Assembly: GCA_001805655.1 (NCBI GenBank)
Contig: MHGR01000008.1
Span: 3,111 to 24,788, forward strand
DNA length: 21,678 bases
Direction of reading: 5' to 3'
From: Omnitrophica WOR_2 bacterium RIFCSPHIGHO2_02_FULL_52_10
Lineage (GTDB): Bacteria; Omnitrophota; Gorgyraeia; Zapsychrales; Zapsychraceae
The position numbers were made by a program, and so were the translations under genes. The notes under the pieces were generated by a model, which ran no database searches, was not told the DNA's origin, and saw only the letters and a list, made by a program, of their open reading frames with translations. Shown here piece after piece: positions 15,478 through 21,678 of the stretch; position 1 is the first letter of the stretch; the number at the start of each line of letters is the position of its first letter.

Positions 15478-15840
15478 TGCATCCCGGTAATGCGGGACCT
15501 CTTGCCGCAGGGATGCGGCAGGGGAGGATCAGAGCAACAGTGACGATGTCTCTTCAGTGATCAGTGGTCAGTGCTCAGTGTTCAGTAACAGACCTATGTG
15601 TTTGAATTCTGACTGCTGACCACTGAGCACTGTAAGAGAAGTGAAACGGGCAATCTCTGCATGGAGCAAGGCCAAATAGGAGGAGATTCCTGTTTTTACA
15701 GGAAGCGAAGTGATCCGCTTCGCCATGATTCTCGGGTTGGCTGCAAGAGTTCGATGCGCAAGCGTCGAAGTCAGTCGAATAACCATCGCCCATGTATTTT
15801 CATAGGGAGACAGAACTCGGCTTACAGCCTGCTTCTTTCA
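15405..15840 (+). ncRNA. rnpB: RNase P RNA (type A-like)
   Basis: Catalytic RNA that matures tRNA 5' ends. Universal elements in order: GAGGAAAGTCCGAGCTCC (15451-15468), AGAGCAACAG (15531-15540), GGAGCAAGGCCAAATAGG (15663-15680) and ACAGAACTCGGCTTA (15810-15824). Helices seen: P1, 12 perfect pairs, 15405-15416 with 15827-15838; P2 GATGGTT (15420-15426) with AACCATC (15781-15787); P8 TCCCG/CGGGA (15482-15497); P9 TGCCGCA/TGCGGCA (15503-15520); P18 with a GCAA tetraloop (15750-15769). The core pair CCGAG (15460-15464) / CTCGG (15816-15820) is a compensated change from E. coli CCGGG/CCCGG. L15 retains GGT (15735-15737). P12 is replaced by a repeat hairpin, and P13/P14 appear absent. The first 73 nt overlap rnhA. 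I see no own promoter or terminator, so it may be processed from the rnhA transcript. Confidence 0.93.
15554..15633 (+). repeat. TCAGTGN heptamer repeat hairpin in P12 of rnpB
   Basis: Five tandem heptamers (TCAGTGA, TCAGTGG, TCAGTGC, TCAGTGT, TCAGTAA) occupy 15554-15588. Inverted copies CCACTGA (15620-15626) and GCACTGT (15627-15633) follow after about 30 nt. The arms fold on each other, continued at the base by CTCTT (15550-15554) with AAGAG (15634-15638). The element occupies the position of the variable helix P12 and resembles dispersed palindromic repeats known from other bacterial genomes. Confidence 0.75.
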
Positions 15841-15878
15841 TTTATCAGTTAATGCAACAGAGGCGATGAGGGGGAAAA

Positions 15879-16631
15879 ATGTCAGGACATTCAAAATGGG
15901 CGAGTATTAAACACAAGAAGGCGGCGGCCGATTCCAAGCGGGGCGCCGCGTTTACCAAAATGATCCGGGAGATTACGGCTCAGGCCAGGGCTGGCGGGGG
16001 AAACCCCGAAACCAACTCCGGGCTGCGGGCGGCCATTGACCGGGCCAAAGGCATAAACATGCCGCTGACGAACATCGAGAACGCCATTAAAAAAGGGACG
16101 GGCGAGCTCCCGGGCGTAACGTATGAAGAAGTGACTTTTGACGCTTATGGCCCGGGCGGCGTGGCCTTGCACATTATCGGCTTGACGGACAATAAGAACC
16201 GGACCACGGCCGAAATCCGTAATATTCTGTCTAAGAAGCACGGCAGCCTGGCCGGGCCCGGCGCGACGTCCTATTTGTTTTCCAAGAAAGGGTTTATATC
16301 CATCGAAAAAAGCAAAATCAATGAGGATGAATTGATGGAGCTGGCCCTGGAAGCCGGCGCGGAGGATATCACCTCGGGAGCGCAATACCACGAAATCACG
16401 TGCGACCTTGCCCATCTTCAGCCGGTGAAATCCGCGATTGCGGCGAAGAAGATCCCCATGGTTACGGCCGAGATGACCATGCTGCCCAGCTCCACGGTCA
16501 AGATCGTCGGGGATGATGCCAAGGCCCTGATGTCCCTCATGGAAACGCTGGAAGATCACGAAGACGTGCAGAATGTGTACGCCAATTTCGATATCCCCGA
16601 CGAAGAGTTGGAAAAAATCGCCGGGTCATGA
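15879..16631 (+). CDS. YebC/PmpR-family protein
   Basis: A 250-residue member of the YebC family. The start MSGHSKWASIKHKKAAAD followed by SKRGAAFTK is the unmistakable family N-terminus; DAYGPGGVA, LTDNKNRT and the C-terminal FDIPDEEL agree. Members were described as transcription regulators (PmpR, or regulators of ruv genes), and some related proteins act in translation through difficult proline stretches. Which applies here cannot be told by sequence. AGGGGG lies about 5 nt before ATG 15879. The TGA overlaps ruvC by ATGA, the frequent yebC-ruvC linkage. First gene of the long downstream unit; no clear promoter is seen between it and rnpB, so it may be transcribed from upstream. Confidence 0.95.
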   Translation: MSGHSKWASIKHKKAAADSKRGAAFTKMIREITAQARAGGGNPETNSGLRAAIDRAKGINMPLTNIENAIKKGTGELPGVTYEEVTFDAYGPGGVALHIIGLTDNKNRTTAEIRNILSKKHGSLAGPGATSYLFSKKGFISIEKSKINEDELMELALEAGAEDITSGAQYHEITCDLAHLQPVKSAIAAKKIPMVTAEMTMLPSSTVKIVGDDAKALMSLMETLEDHEDVQNVYANFDIPDEELEKIAGS

Positions 16632-17113
16632 TCAGGATACTGGGCATTGATCCGGGGTTCAAGGCCACCGGTTACGGGTGCATCGAATCGGACGGCCGGC
16701 GCACGCAATTACTGGAAACCGGAACGATAGAGCCGAAGCAGAAGGATCTGATTGAGAACCGCCTTCAAAAAATCAAGCAGCACCTTGGGGAATTGATCGA
16801 GGAGCATCAGCCGCAGGTCCTCGTCCTTGAAAAGTTATACGCCCATTATAAGCATCCCGCGACGGCGGCGAAGCTCGGGCATGTCCGCGGCGTGATTTGC
16901 CTGCTGAGCGCCGAGCGCGGCATTGAGTTGGCGGAATACAGCGTCAAGAGAATCCGCAAGGCCTTGACGGGAAACGGCAATGCGTCCAAGGCGCAAATGC
17001 GAAGGGTCGTCGCCGGGCTGTTGAACATCGATGAGACCAAGCTGGGGCTGGATGCCAGCGATGCCCTGGCGCTCGCCCTGGGATATGTCCGGATGCGGGG
17101 TCAGAAACCATGA
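16628..17113 (+). CDS. ruvC: Holliday-junction resolvase RuvC
   Basis: Dimeric endonuclease that cuts Holliday junctions at the end of recombinational repair. The four catalytic acids are visible: D8 (ILGIDPGFKATGYG), E68 (VLVLEKLY), D142 and D145 (LDASDALALAL). Length 161 aa is normal. The start ATG overlaps the yebC stop by 4 nt and its own stop overlaps the ruvA start by 4 nt, so translation is probably coupled through all three genes. Confidence 0.96.
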   Translation: MIRILGIDPGFKATGYGCIESDGRRTQLLETGTIEPKQKDLIENRLQKIKQHLGELIEEHQPQVLVLEKLYAHYKHPATAAKLGHVRGVICLLSAERGIELAEYSVKRIRKALTGNGNASKAQMRRVVAGLLNIDETKLGLDASDALALALGYVRMRGQKP

Positions 17114-17739
17114 TCGTCAGAATTTCCGGAAAGCTGGTTGAGAAAAAAGAACATTCGCTGGTTGTGGAGGTGCACGGCCTATACTATGACGTGATTGTTC
17201 CGGCATCCGTCTATCAGCGGATTGACGAAACCAAAGACAGCCAGGGCAACATACATCTGGTCATTTACCATTATATTCAGCTGAGCCCTTCGAGCGGCTC
17301 GCCGTTCTTGATCGGGTTTATCAGCGAGATCGAGCGGGATTTTTTCCAGCAGTTTATCAAGGTGTCGGGGATCGGGCCGCGGGCGGCCGTCAAGGCCTTG
17401 GACCGGCCCATCAGCGACATCACCCGCGCCATTGAGGCGGGCGACATAAAATATCTGCAGACATTGCCGGGAATAGGCCAGCAGCGCGCGAAGGAAATCG
17501 TCGCTAAACTGCAAGGCAAGGTCGGGCGCTTCGGGCTGATTCAGGACAAGCGCATGGTTAAGGAAGAGACGCGCGCCGCTCCTCTCTGGCAGGAGGAGGC
17601 GTTAGAAGTGCTGATGCAGCTACAGTATAAAAGGCAGGAGGCGGAGCAGATGATCCGCAAAGCGATCAGCAATGCGAAGTCCATCCAAACGGCGGAAGAA
17701 TTATTAAACGAGATCTATAAACAGAGGATAACAGGCTAA
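17110..17739 (+). CDS. ruvA: Holliday-junction DNA-binding protein RuvA
   Basis: Tetrameric junction-binding subunit that loads the RuvB motor. Domain I (about 1-65) is the OB-fold starting MIVRISGKLVEK. Domain II has two helix-hairpin-helix motifs, VSGIGPRAAVKAL (85-97) and LPGIGQQRAKEIV (119-131). Domain III (about 158-205, ALEVLMQLQYKRQEAEQMI) is the RuvB-binding three-helix bundle, joined by a flexible linker. The 209-aa length is normal. The stop overlaps the scpB start by one base (TAATG). The usual next gene ruvB is not here and must be elsewhere in the genome. Confidence 0.95.
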   Translation: MIVRISGKLVEKKEHSLVVEVHGLYYDVIVPASVYQRIDETKDSQGNIHLVIYHYIQLSPSSGSPFLIGFISEIERDFFQQFIKVSGIGPRAAVKALDRPISDITRAIEAGDIKYLQTLPGIGQQRAKEIVAKLQGKVGRFGLIQDKRMVKEETRAAPLWQEEALEVLMQLQYKRQEAEQMIRKAISNAKSIQTAEELLNEIYKQRITG

Positions 17740-18509
17740 TGGACAACACAACCGTTCAGCAGTCAGTGGACGAAACAGACGGACAAATTCAGCATATCAA
17801 GGGCGTGGTTGAGTCCCTTTTGTTCGTTAATGAACGGCCGGTCACGCTGGATCAAATCAAGAAAGTCCTGGATACCGTCAATGCCAGCGATATCAAGAAC
17901 GCCATTGCTCAGCTTCAGCGCGAATATGAGGCGCGCTCCAGCGGCATGATGGTGGTGGAAATCGCCGGGGGATATCAAATGCTGAGCAATCCTTCGTACG
18001 CCTCTTACCTGCGGAGTTTTTATAAAACCAAGCATAAGGAGAAGCTGTCGAAACCGGCGCTGGAATGCCTGGCCATCATCGCCTATAAGCAGCCGGTAAC
18101 GCGCGCGGACATAGAAACGATCCGTGGCGTTAATTCCGACGGAGTGGTGGCCCACCTCCTGGATAAAGAGCTCATCAAGGCGATCGGCCGCAAGGACGTG
18201 CCCGGACGGCCGTATGTTTACGGCACGACCAAGCAATTCCAGGAATATTTCGGGCTGAAATCCCTGGAGGACCTCCCTGTGCTGGAGGAATTTCCCGCGC
18301 TCGCGCCGGCGGCCGAGGCGAACATTATACCTTTAACGGATGAAGATACGGCCGCGGGCGAAGGCCATAAGCCGGAAACACGCGACCCTGCCTCCGGGCA
18401 GCGGGAGGCGGATGGGGCCGGAATCGCGGCAGCGGAGGCTCCGATGGAAACGGAAGCGCACACCGGCGGTACGGAAGAAAAACGGGCTCTGGACAATGAA
18501 CCTAGATAA
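17739..18509 (+). CDS. scpB: Segregation and condensation protein ScpB
   Basis: Accessory subunit of the SMC-ScpAB condensin; a dimer that stabilises the kleisin ScpA. Two winged-helix domains are expected at about residues 18-100 and 105-180. The family motifs IKGVVESLLFVNERPVTLDQ, LECLAIIAYKQPVTRADIE and the winged GRKDVPGRPYVYGTT with FQEYFGLKSLEDLP are clear. Beyond residue ~190 a 65-residue tail rich in Ala, Glu, Gly and Pro is added and is likely disordered. It overlaps ruvA by 1 nt and pheA by 14 nt, so the tail also hosts the pheA start. Its partner smc lies about 11 kb upstream at 2997; scpA is not visible. Confidence 0.94.
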   Translation: MDNTTVQQSVDETDGQIQHIKGVVESLLFVNERPVTLDQIKKVLDTVNASDIKNAIAQLQREYEARSSGMMVVEIAGGYQMLSNPSYASYLRSFYKTKHKEKLSKPALECLAIIAYKQPVTRADIETIRGVNSDGVVAHLLDKELIKAIGRKDVPGRPYVYGTTKQFQEYFGLKSLEDLPVLEEFPALAPAAEANIIPLTDEDTAAGEGHKPETRDPASGQREADGAGIAAAEAPMETEAHTGGTEEKRALDNEPR

Positions 18510-19557
18510 ATTGAGGAATAAGATCAACGCCATCGATGCCAAGCTTGTCCCGCTGCTCAACGAGCGCGCCAGGGTCAGCAGTGAAATCGGCGAGGTGAAG
18601 GCTAGGGATAAAAAGGGAATCTATTCTCCCGCCCGGGAAAAAGAAGTCCTCAGGCGGATTAGGGAGCTCAACAAAGGGCCGATGACCAACGAGGCCTTCG
18701 CGGCCATTTATCGCGAAATCATGTCCAGCTCCCTGGCCCTGGAGAAAATCAGCAATATCGCTTATTTGGGCACGGTCGGATCGTTTACCTATATGGCGGC
18801 TCACCAACAGTTCGGTTCGCTGGTGGCGTATGTGTCCTGTAGCAGCATCGCCGAGGTGTTTCAAAAGGTCGAGCACGGGGAATGTGACTACGGCGTTGTT
18901 CCCGTGGAGAACTCCATTGAAGGCGCCGTCACGCACACCGTTGATCTGCTGGTGGATTCGGATCTCAAGGTGTGCGCGCAAAGGCTCCTTAAAGTTTCGC
19001 ATAACCTGCTTTCCAATGTTCCGTTAAAATCCATCAAGAAAGTGTATTCCAACCCGCAGGTGTTCGGGCAGTGCCGGAACTGGCTGCTGCAGAATCTGCA
19101 CCCTTCGCGGGCCAAAGAGATTTTGGTCGCTTCAACGACTGAAGCGGCACAGCGCGCCGTGAACGACAAGCATGCCGCCGCCATCGCGTCCATTGAAGCG
19201 GCGAAGATATACCGCCTGAAAGTGCTTCAGCGCAACATCCAGGACATGGCGCACAATACGACACGGTTTCTGATTATTTCCACGCACGATGTCCCGCCGA
19301 CCGGCAAGGACCGGACGTCCATCGTGTTCTCGGTGAAAGACAGGGTCGGGGCTCTGCACGACATGCTGGCCCCGTTTTATAAAAATAAAATCAATCTCAC
19401 GAAAATCGAATCGCGGCCGTCCAAGAAGAAGGCCTGGGACTATTATTTCTTTGTCGATCTGGAAGGGCACCGCACGGACAAGAACGTGAAAAAGGCCTTG
19501 GATCAACTGGAGGGGATGTGCAAGTATTTGAAAATCGTCGGTTCGTATCCCGTCTGA
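18496..19557 (+). CDS. pheA: Bifunctional chorismate mutase / prephenate dehydratase (P-protein)
   Basis: Converts chorismate to prephenate and then to phenylpyruvate, the phenylalanine branch. Residues 1-90 are an AroQ-class chorismate mutase (LRNKINAIDAKLVPLLNERA, SPAREKEVLRRI). Residues ~92-268 are prephenate dehydratase, with AYLGTVGSFT, DYGVVPVENSIEGAVTHT and the catalytic TRF in NTTRFLII (about 253-260). Residues ~275-353 are an ACT domain with GALHDML and the ESRP motif that binds phenylalanine for feedback inhibition in the family. The reading frame runs upstream to 18340, but that part is the scpB tail in another frame; ATG 18496 gives the canonical MNLDKLRNKI start. The ribosome site is weak, consistent with coupling to scpB. 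The hisC-like gene follows after 1 nt. Confidence 0.96.
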   Translation: MNLDKLRNKINAIDAKLVPLLNERARVSSEIGEVKARDKKGIYSPAREKEVLRRIRELNKGPMTNEAFAAIYREIMSSSLALEKISNIAYLGTVGSFTYMAAHQQFGSLVAYVSCSSIAEVFQKVEHGECDYGVVPVENSIEGAVTHTVDLLVDSDLKVCAQRLLKVSHNLLSNVPLKSIKKVYSNPQVFGQCRNWLLQNLHPSRAKEILVASTTEAAQRAVNDKHAAAIASIEAAKIYRLKVLQRNIQDMAHNTTRFLIISTHDVPPTGKDRTSIVFSVKDRVGALHDMLAPFYKNKINLTKIESRPSKKKAWDYYFFVDLEGHRTDKNVKKALDQLEGMCKYLKIVGSYPV

Positions 19558-19558
19558 G

Positions 19559-20644
19559 ATGAAACGCGCCGTCAAAAAAGAAGTCCTCACGATTAAGCCG
19601 TACGTGCCGGGCAAGCCCATTGATGAGGTCAAACGCGAGCTGGGCCTGCGGGACGTCATTAAGCTGGCGTCGAATGAAAATCCTTACGGCCCCTCCCCGA
19701 AAGTTTTGAGGGCGGTGGCCAGGGAGGCGCGAAGACTGAACAGGTATCCGGACGGGGATTGTTTTTACCTGCGCTCTGCCCTGGCGAAGCGGCTGGGCGT
19801 CGGCGGCGGCCAATTGGTCTTTGGCAACGGTTCCGATGAATTGATAGTGCTGGCGGTCAAGGCGCTTGTCCGCAAGGGCGATGAAGTCGTGATCGCCAAG
19901 CCGTCCTTTCTCATTTATGACATCGCCGCGCGCGTCGCCGGCGCAAGGGTTAGGGCGGTGCCGTTAAGGGATTTCCGTTATGACCTGGACGCCATGGCAA
20001 AAGCGGTCGGGAAAAAAACAAAGATTGTTTTTCTCGGCAACCCGGATAACCCTTCGGGCAAATATTTGACGGACCGGGAAGTGCGCCGCTTCCTGGGCAA
20101 AGTGCGCAGGGACGTGCTGGTTTTTATCGATGAGGCCTATTTTGAATATGTCCAGGCCGATGACTACGTGGATTCCGTCAGCCTCATTCCGTCGCACGCG
20201 AATGTCATGGTCACAAGAACGTTTTCAAAAATGTACGGCCTGGCCGGACTGAGGGTCGGATACGGCATCGCCAGCAGGGAATTCGCGGGGATTTTAAACC
20301 GCATCCGAGAACCGTTTAACGTGAACTCGGTCGCGCAGGCGGCGGCGGTAGCGGCTCTGCAGGACCGCGCGTATTACCGTGACATTGCCCGCAAGATTAA
20401 AGGGCAAAGGCAGTACCTTTATCGCAGCCTTGAACAACTAAATTTGGATTTCGTGGACAGCGCCACCAATTTTATTTTGGTGAAGATCCCGGGGCGCGCC
20501 TCCGGCATCGTTCAAAAGCTGCTGAAAAAGGGGGTTATCGTCCGCGGCATGGGCTTTTGGGGCATGCCGGATTACCTGCGGGTGACGATCGGGACCGCAC
20601 AAGAAAGTAAACGTTTCATTCAGTCATTAAAGGAAACTCTATGA
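19559..20644 (+). CDS. hisC: HisC-family aminotransferase (histidinol-phosphate or aromatic)
   Basis: PLP-dependent class I/II aminotransferase of the HisC family, 361 aa. Substrate and cofactor features: [11 protein letters not shown] near the start, [24 protein letters not shown] and the Schiff-base lysine K224 in [18 protein letters not shown]. HisC enzymes convert imidazole-acetol phosphate to histidinol phosphate, and many also transaminate phenylpyruvate and hydroxyphenylpyruvate. Since it sits between pheA and the DAHP synthase gene with 1-nt and 4-nt junctions and no his genes are near, an aromatic aminotransferase role is at least as likely; it may serve both pathways. The gene symbol marks the family only. 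Confidence 0.85.
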   Translation: MKRAVKKEVLTIKPYVPGKPIDEVKRELGLRDVIKLASNENPYGPSPKVLRAVAREARRLNRYPDGDCFYLRSALAKRLGVGGGQLVFGNGSDELIVLAVKALVRKGDEVVIAKPSFLIYDIAARVAGARVRAVPLRDFRYDLDAMAKAVGKKTKIVFLGNPDNPSGKYLTDREVRRFLGKVRRDVLVFIDEAYFEYVQADDYVDSVSLIPSHANVMVTRTFSKMYGLAGLRVGYGIASREFAGILNRIREPFNVNSVAQAAAVAALQDRAYYRDIARKIKGQRQYLYRSLEQLNLDFVDSATNFILVKIPGRASGIVQKLLKKGVIVRGMGFWGMPDYLRVTIGTAQESKRFIQSLKETL

Positions 20645-21660
20645 TCATAGTCTTAAAGTCAGGCGCCACAGAAGAGCAAATCCAGCATATCGTTGATAAA
20701 ACGAAAAAGATGGGTTTAAAGGCAAACATTTCGCGGGGAGTCGAGCGGACCGTCATCGGCCTGATCGGCCCGGAGGACGTCTTGCGGGTGACGCCGCTGG
20801 AGGTTTTTCCGGGGGTGGAGAAGGTGATTCCGGTCTTAGCGCCCTACCGGCTTGTCTCGCGCGAGTTCAAGAAGGAAAATACCGTCGTCAAAGTGTCCAA
20901 GCAGGTGAGCGTCGGGGGCAGGAAAATTGTCGTCATGGCCGGCCCGTGCTCGGTCGAGAGTGCCAAGGGCATGCGCGACATCGCGCGCAAGGTTAAGCAG
21001 GCCGGGGCCACGGTGCTGCGCGGCGGGGCGTTCAAACCCCGGACCTCGCCTTACGATTTTCAGGGCCTGGGAGAAGAGGGATTGAAATATCTGCAGGAGG
21101 CTGGCCGCGCGCACGACTTGGCGACGATTACGGAGGTGATGGACCCCAGGCACCTTGAGCTCGTCTGTAAATATACCGACATCATCCAGATCGGCGCGAG
21201 GAACATGCAGAATTTCTCCCTGTTGAATGAAGTGGGGAGAATCAAAAAGCCCGTGATGTTGAAAAGGGGCATCAGCGCGACGGTCAAAGAGTGGCTGATG
21301 TCGGCGGAATACATTCTTTCGAACGGAAACTTTGAGGTGATCTTGTGCGAGCGGGGGATCCGCACGTTTGAAACGGCCACCCGCAACACGTTAGACATCA
21401 ACGCCGTGCCTCTGGTCAAGCAATTGTCGCATCTGCCCATCATTGTCGACCCCAGCCACGGGACCGGGGTCAGGGAGTTGGTCGGCAGCATTGCCAAGGC
21501 GGGCATTGCCGCCGGCTGCGACGGATTGATGATCGAGGTTCACGAGAACCCCGAGGAGGCGCTGTCCGACGGGCCGCAATCTTTAAATCCTAAAGATTTC
21601 AGCGCGGTCATGAAGGACCTCGAAAAGGTCGCGGGGGCGGTTTCCCGGACCATTTTATAA
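20641..21660 (+). CDS. aroF: 3-deoxy-7-phosphoheptulonate (DAHP) synthase, class I-beta
   Basis: Condenses phosphoenolpyruvate and erythrose-4-phosphate, the entry to the shikimate pathway. The 339-aa protein has an N-terminal ferredoxin-like domain (1-~85, [20 protein letters not shown]) as in Thermotoga maritima DAHPS, where it mediates feedback by tyrosine/phenylalanine. The TIM-barrel catalytic part begins at the metal-binding cysteine C103 in AGPCSVES, then [29 protein letters not shown] and DPSHGTG with its metal-binding histidine. The start ATG overlaps the hisC-like stop by 4 nt. Last gene in the window; 18 nt follow with no visible terminator, so the operon may continue (a prephenate dehydrogenase would be a logical next gene). 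Confidence 0.96.
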   Translation: MIIVLKSGATEEQIQHIVDKTKKMGLKANISRGVERTVIGLIGPEDVLRVTPLEVFPGVEKVIPVLAPYRLVSREFKKENTVVKVSKQVSVGGRKIVVMAGPCSVESAKGMRDIARKVKQAGATVLRGGAFKPRTSPYDFQGLGEEGLKYLQEAGRAHDLATITEVMDPRHLELVCKYTDIIQIGARNMQNFSLLNEVGRIKKPVMLKRGISATVKEWLMSAEYILSNGNFEVILCERGIRTFETATRNTLDINAVPLVKQLSHLPIIVDPSHGTGVRELVGSIAKAGIAAGCDGLMIEVHENPEEALSDGPQSLNPKDFSAVMKDLEKVAGAVSRTIL

Positions 21661-21678
21661 GTCAGGAATTTTTGAGTG

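Noticed and set aside
15554..15633. CRISPR array or transposon end
   Set aside because: The unit is only 7 bp without spacers, there are no cas or transposase genes, and it folds as a hairpin within rnpB.
15478..15878. Small coding genes in the rnhA-yebC gap
   Set aside because: The reading frames there cover RNase P RNA; universal core motifs and paired helices explain the sequence.
15891..16559. 222-codon - strand reading frame opposite yebC
   Set aside because: Shadow of a conserved gene; no start signal or motif.
18340..18495. 52-residue N-terminal extension of PheA
   Set aside because: It is the scpB tail read in another frame, very Arg/Lys rich; chorismate mutases begin close to the LRNKINAID motif.

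Overview
The window is about 21.7 kb of bacterial chromosome, mostly housekeeping genes packed in operons on the + strand; only one gene (a GAF-GGDEF diguanylate cyclase) is on the - strand. No phage, transposase or CRISPR was found. The organism is a Gram-negative-like, probably uncultured bacterium. The gene mix (FabV, class I-beta DAHP synthase, a small MerR-type HTH gene before smc, a zinc-ribbon coiled-coil protein next to RNase H, tRNA genes without encoded CCA) reminds me of Omnitrophota or a related PVC-type lineage. That placement is an inference I cannot prove from this sequence alone.

Layout. 2-2437: glgC (5' end outside the window) and fabV. 2438-2759: an AT-rich island with short direct repeats and a good sigma70-type promoter. 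2760-6317: a 57-aa helix-turn-helix protein and smc, whose hinge region is unusually small. 6331-7518 (-): diguanylate cyclase, convergent with smc. 7519-7756: divergent promoter region with an imperfect palindrome. 7757-12719: cvpA-like, NIF3-like, dnaG and rpoD, a compact transcription unit with a near-consensus promoter (7683-7711) and a rho-independent terminator (12747-12779), a variant of the macromolecular-synthesis operon. 12794-13663: an orphan exported protein whose likely promoter overlaps that terminator. 13664-14241: a decayed tRNA copy followed by two intact tRNA genes, CAT (Ile2 or Met) and Val-CAC. 14285-15477: a CdsZ/HP0958-like zinc-ribbon protein and RNase HI.

The most notable locus is 15405-15840. 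It is an RNase P RNA gene (rnpB) not visible as an ORF. Its 5' strand of helix P1 and its universal 5' core lie inside the 3' coding end of the RNase H gene, and its P12 helix is built from a heptamer repeat (TCAGTGN) with inverted copies.

15879-21660: yebC, ruvC, ruvA, scpB, pheA, hisC-like aminotransferase and class I-beta DAHP synthase. These genes overlap by 1-14 nt or are separated by 1 nt, so they are very likely one operon. It joins Holliday-junction processing and chromosome condensation to phenylalanine/tyrosine synthesis; ruvB is absent from the usual place. Except for rnpB, its repeat and the short SMC hinge, I see ordinary core biology and no clearly new multi-gene system.
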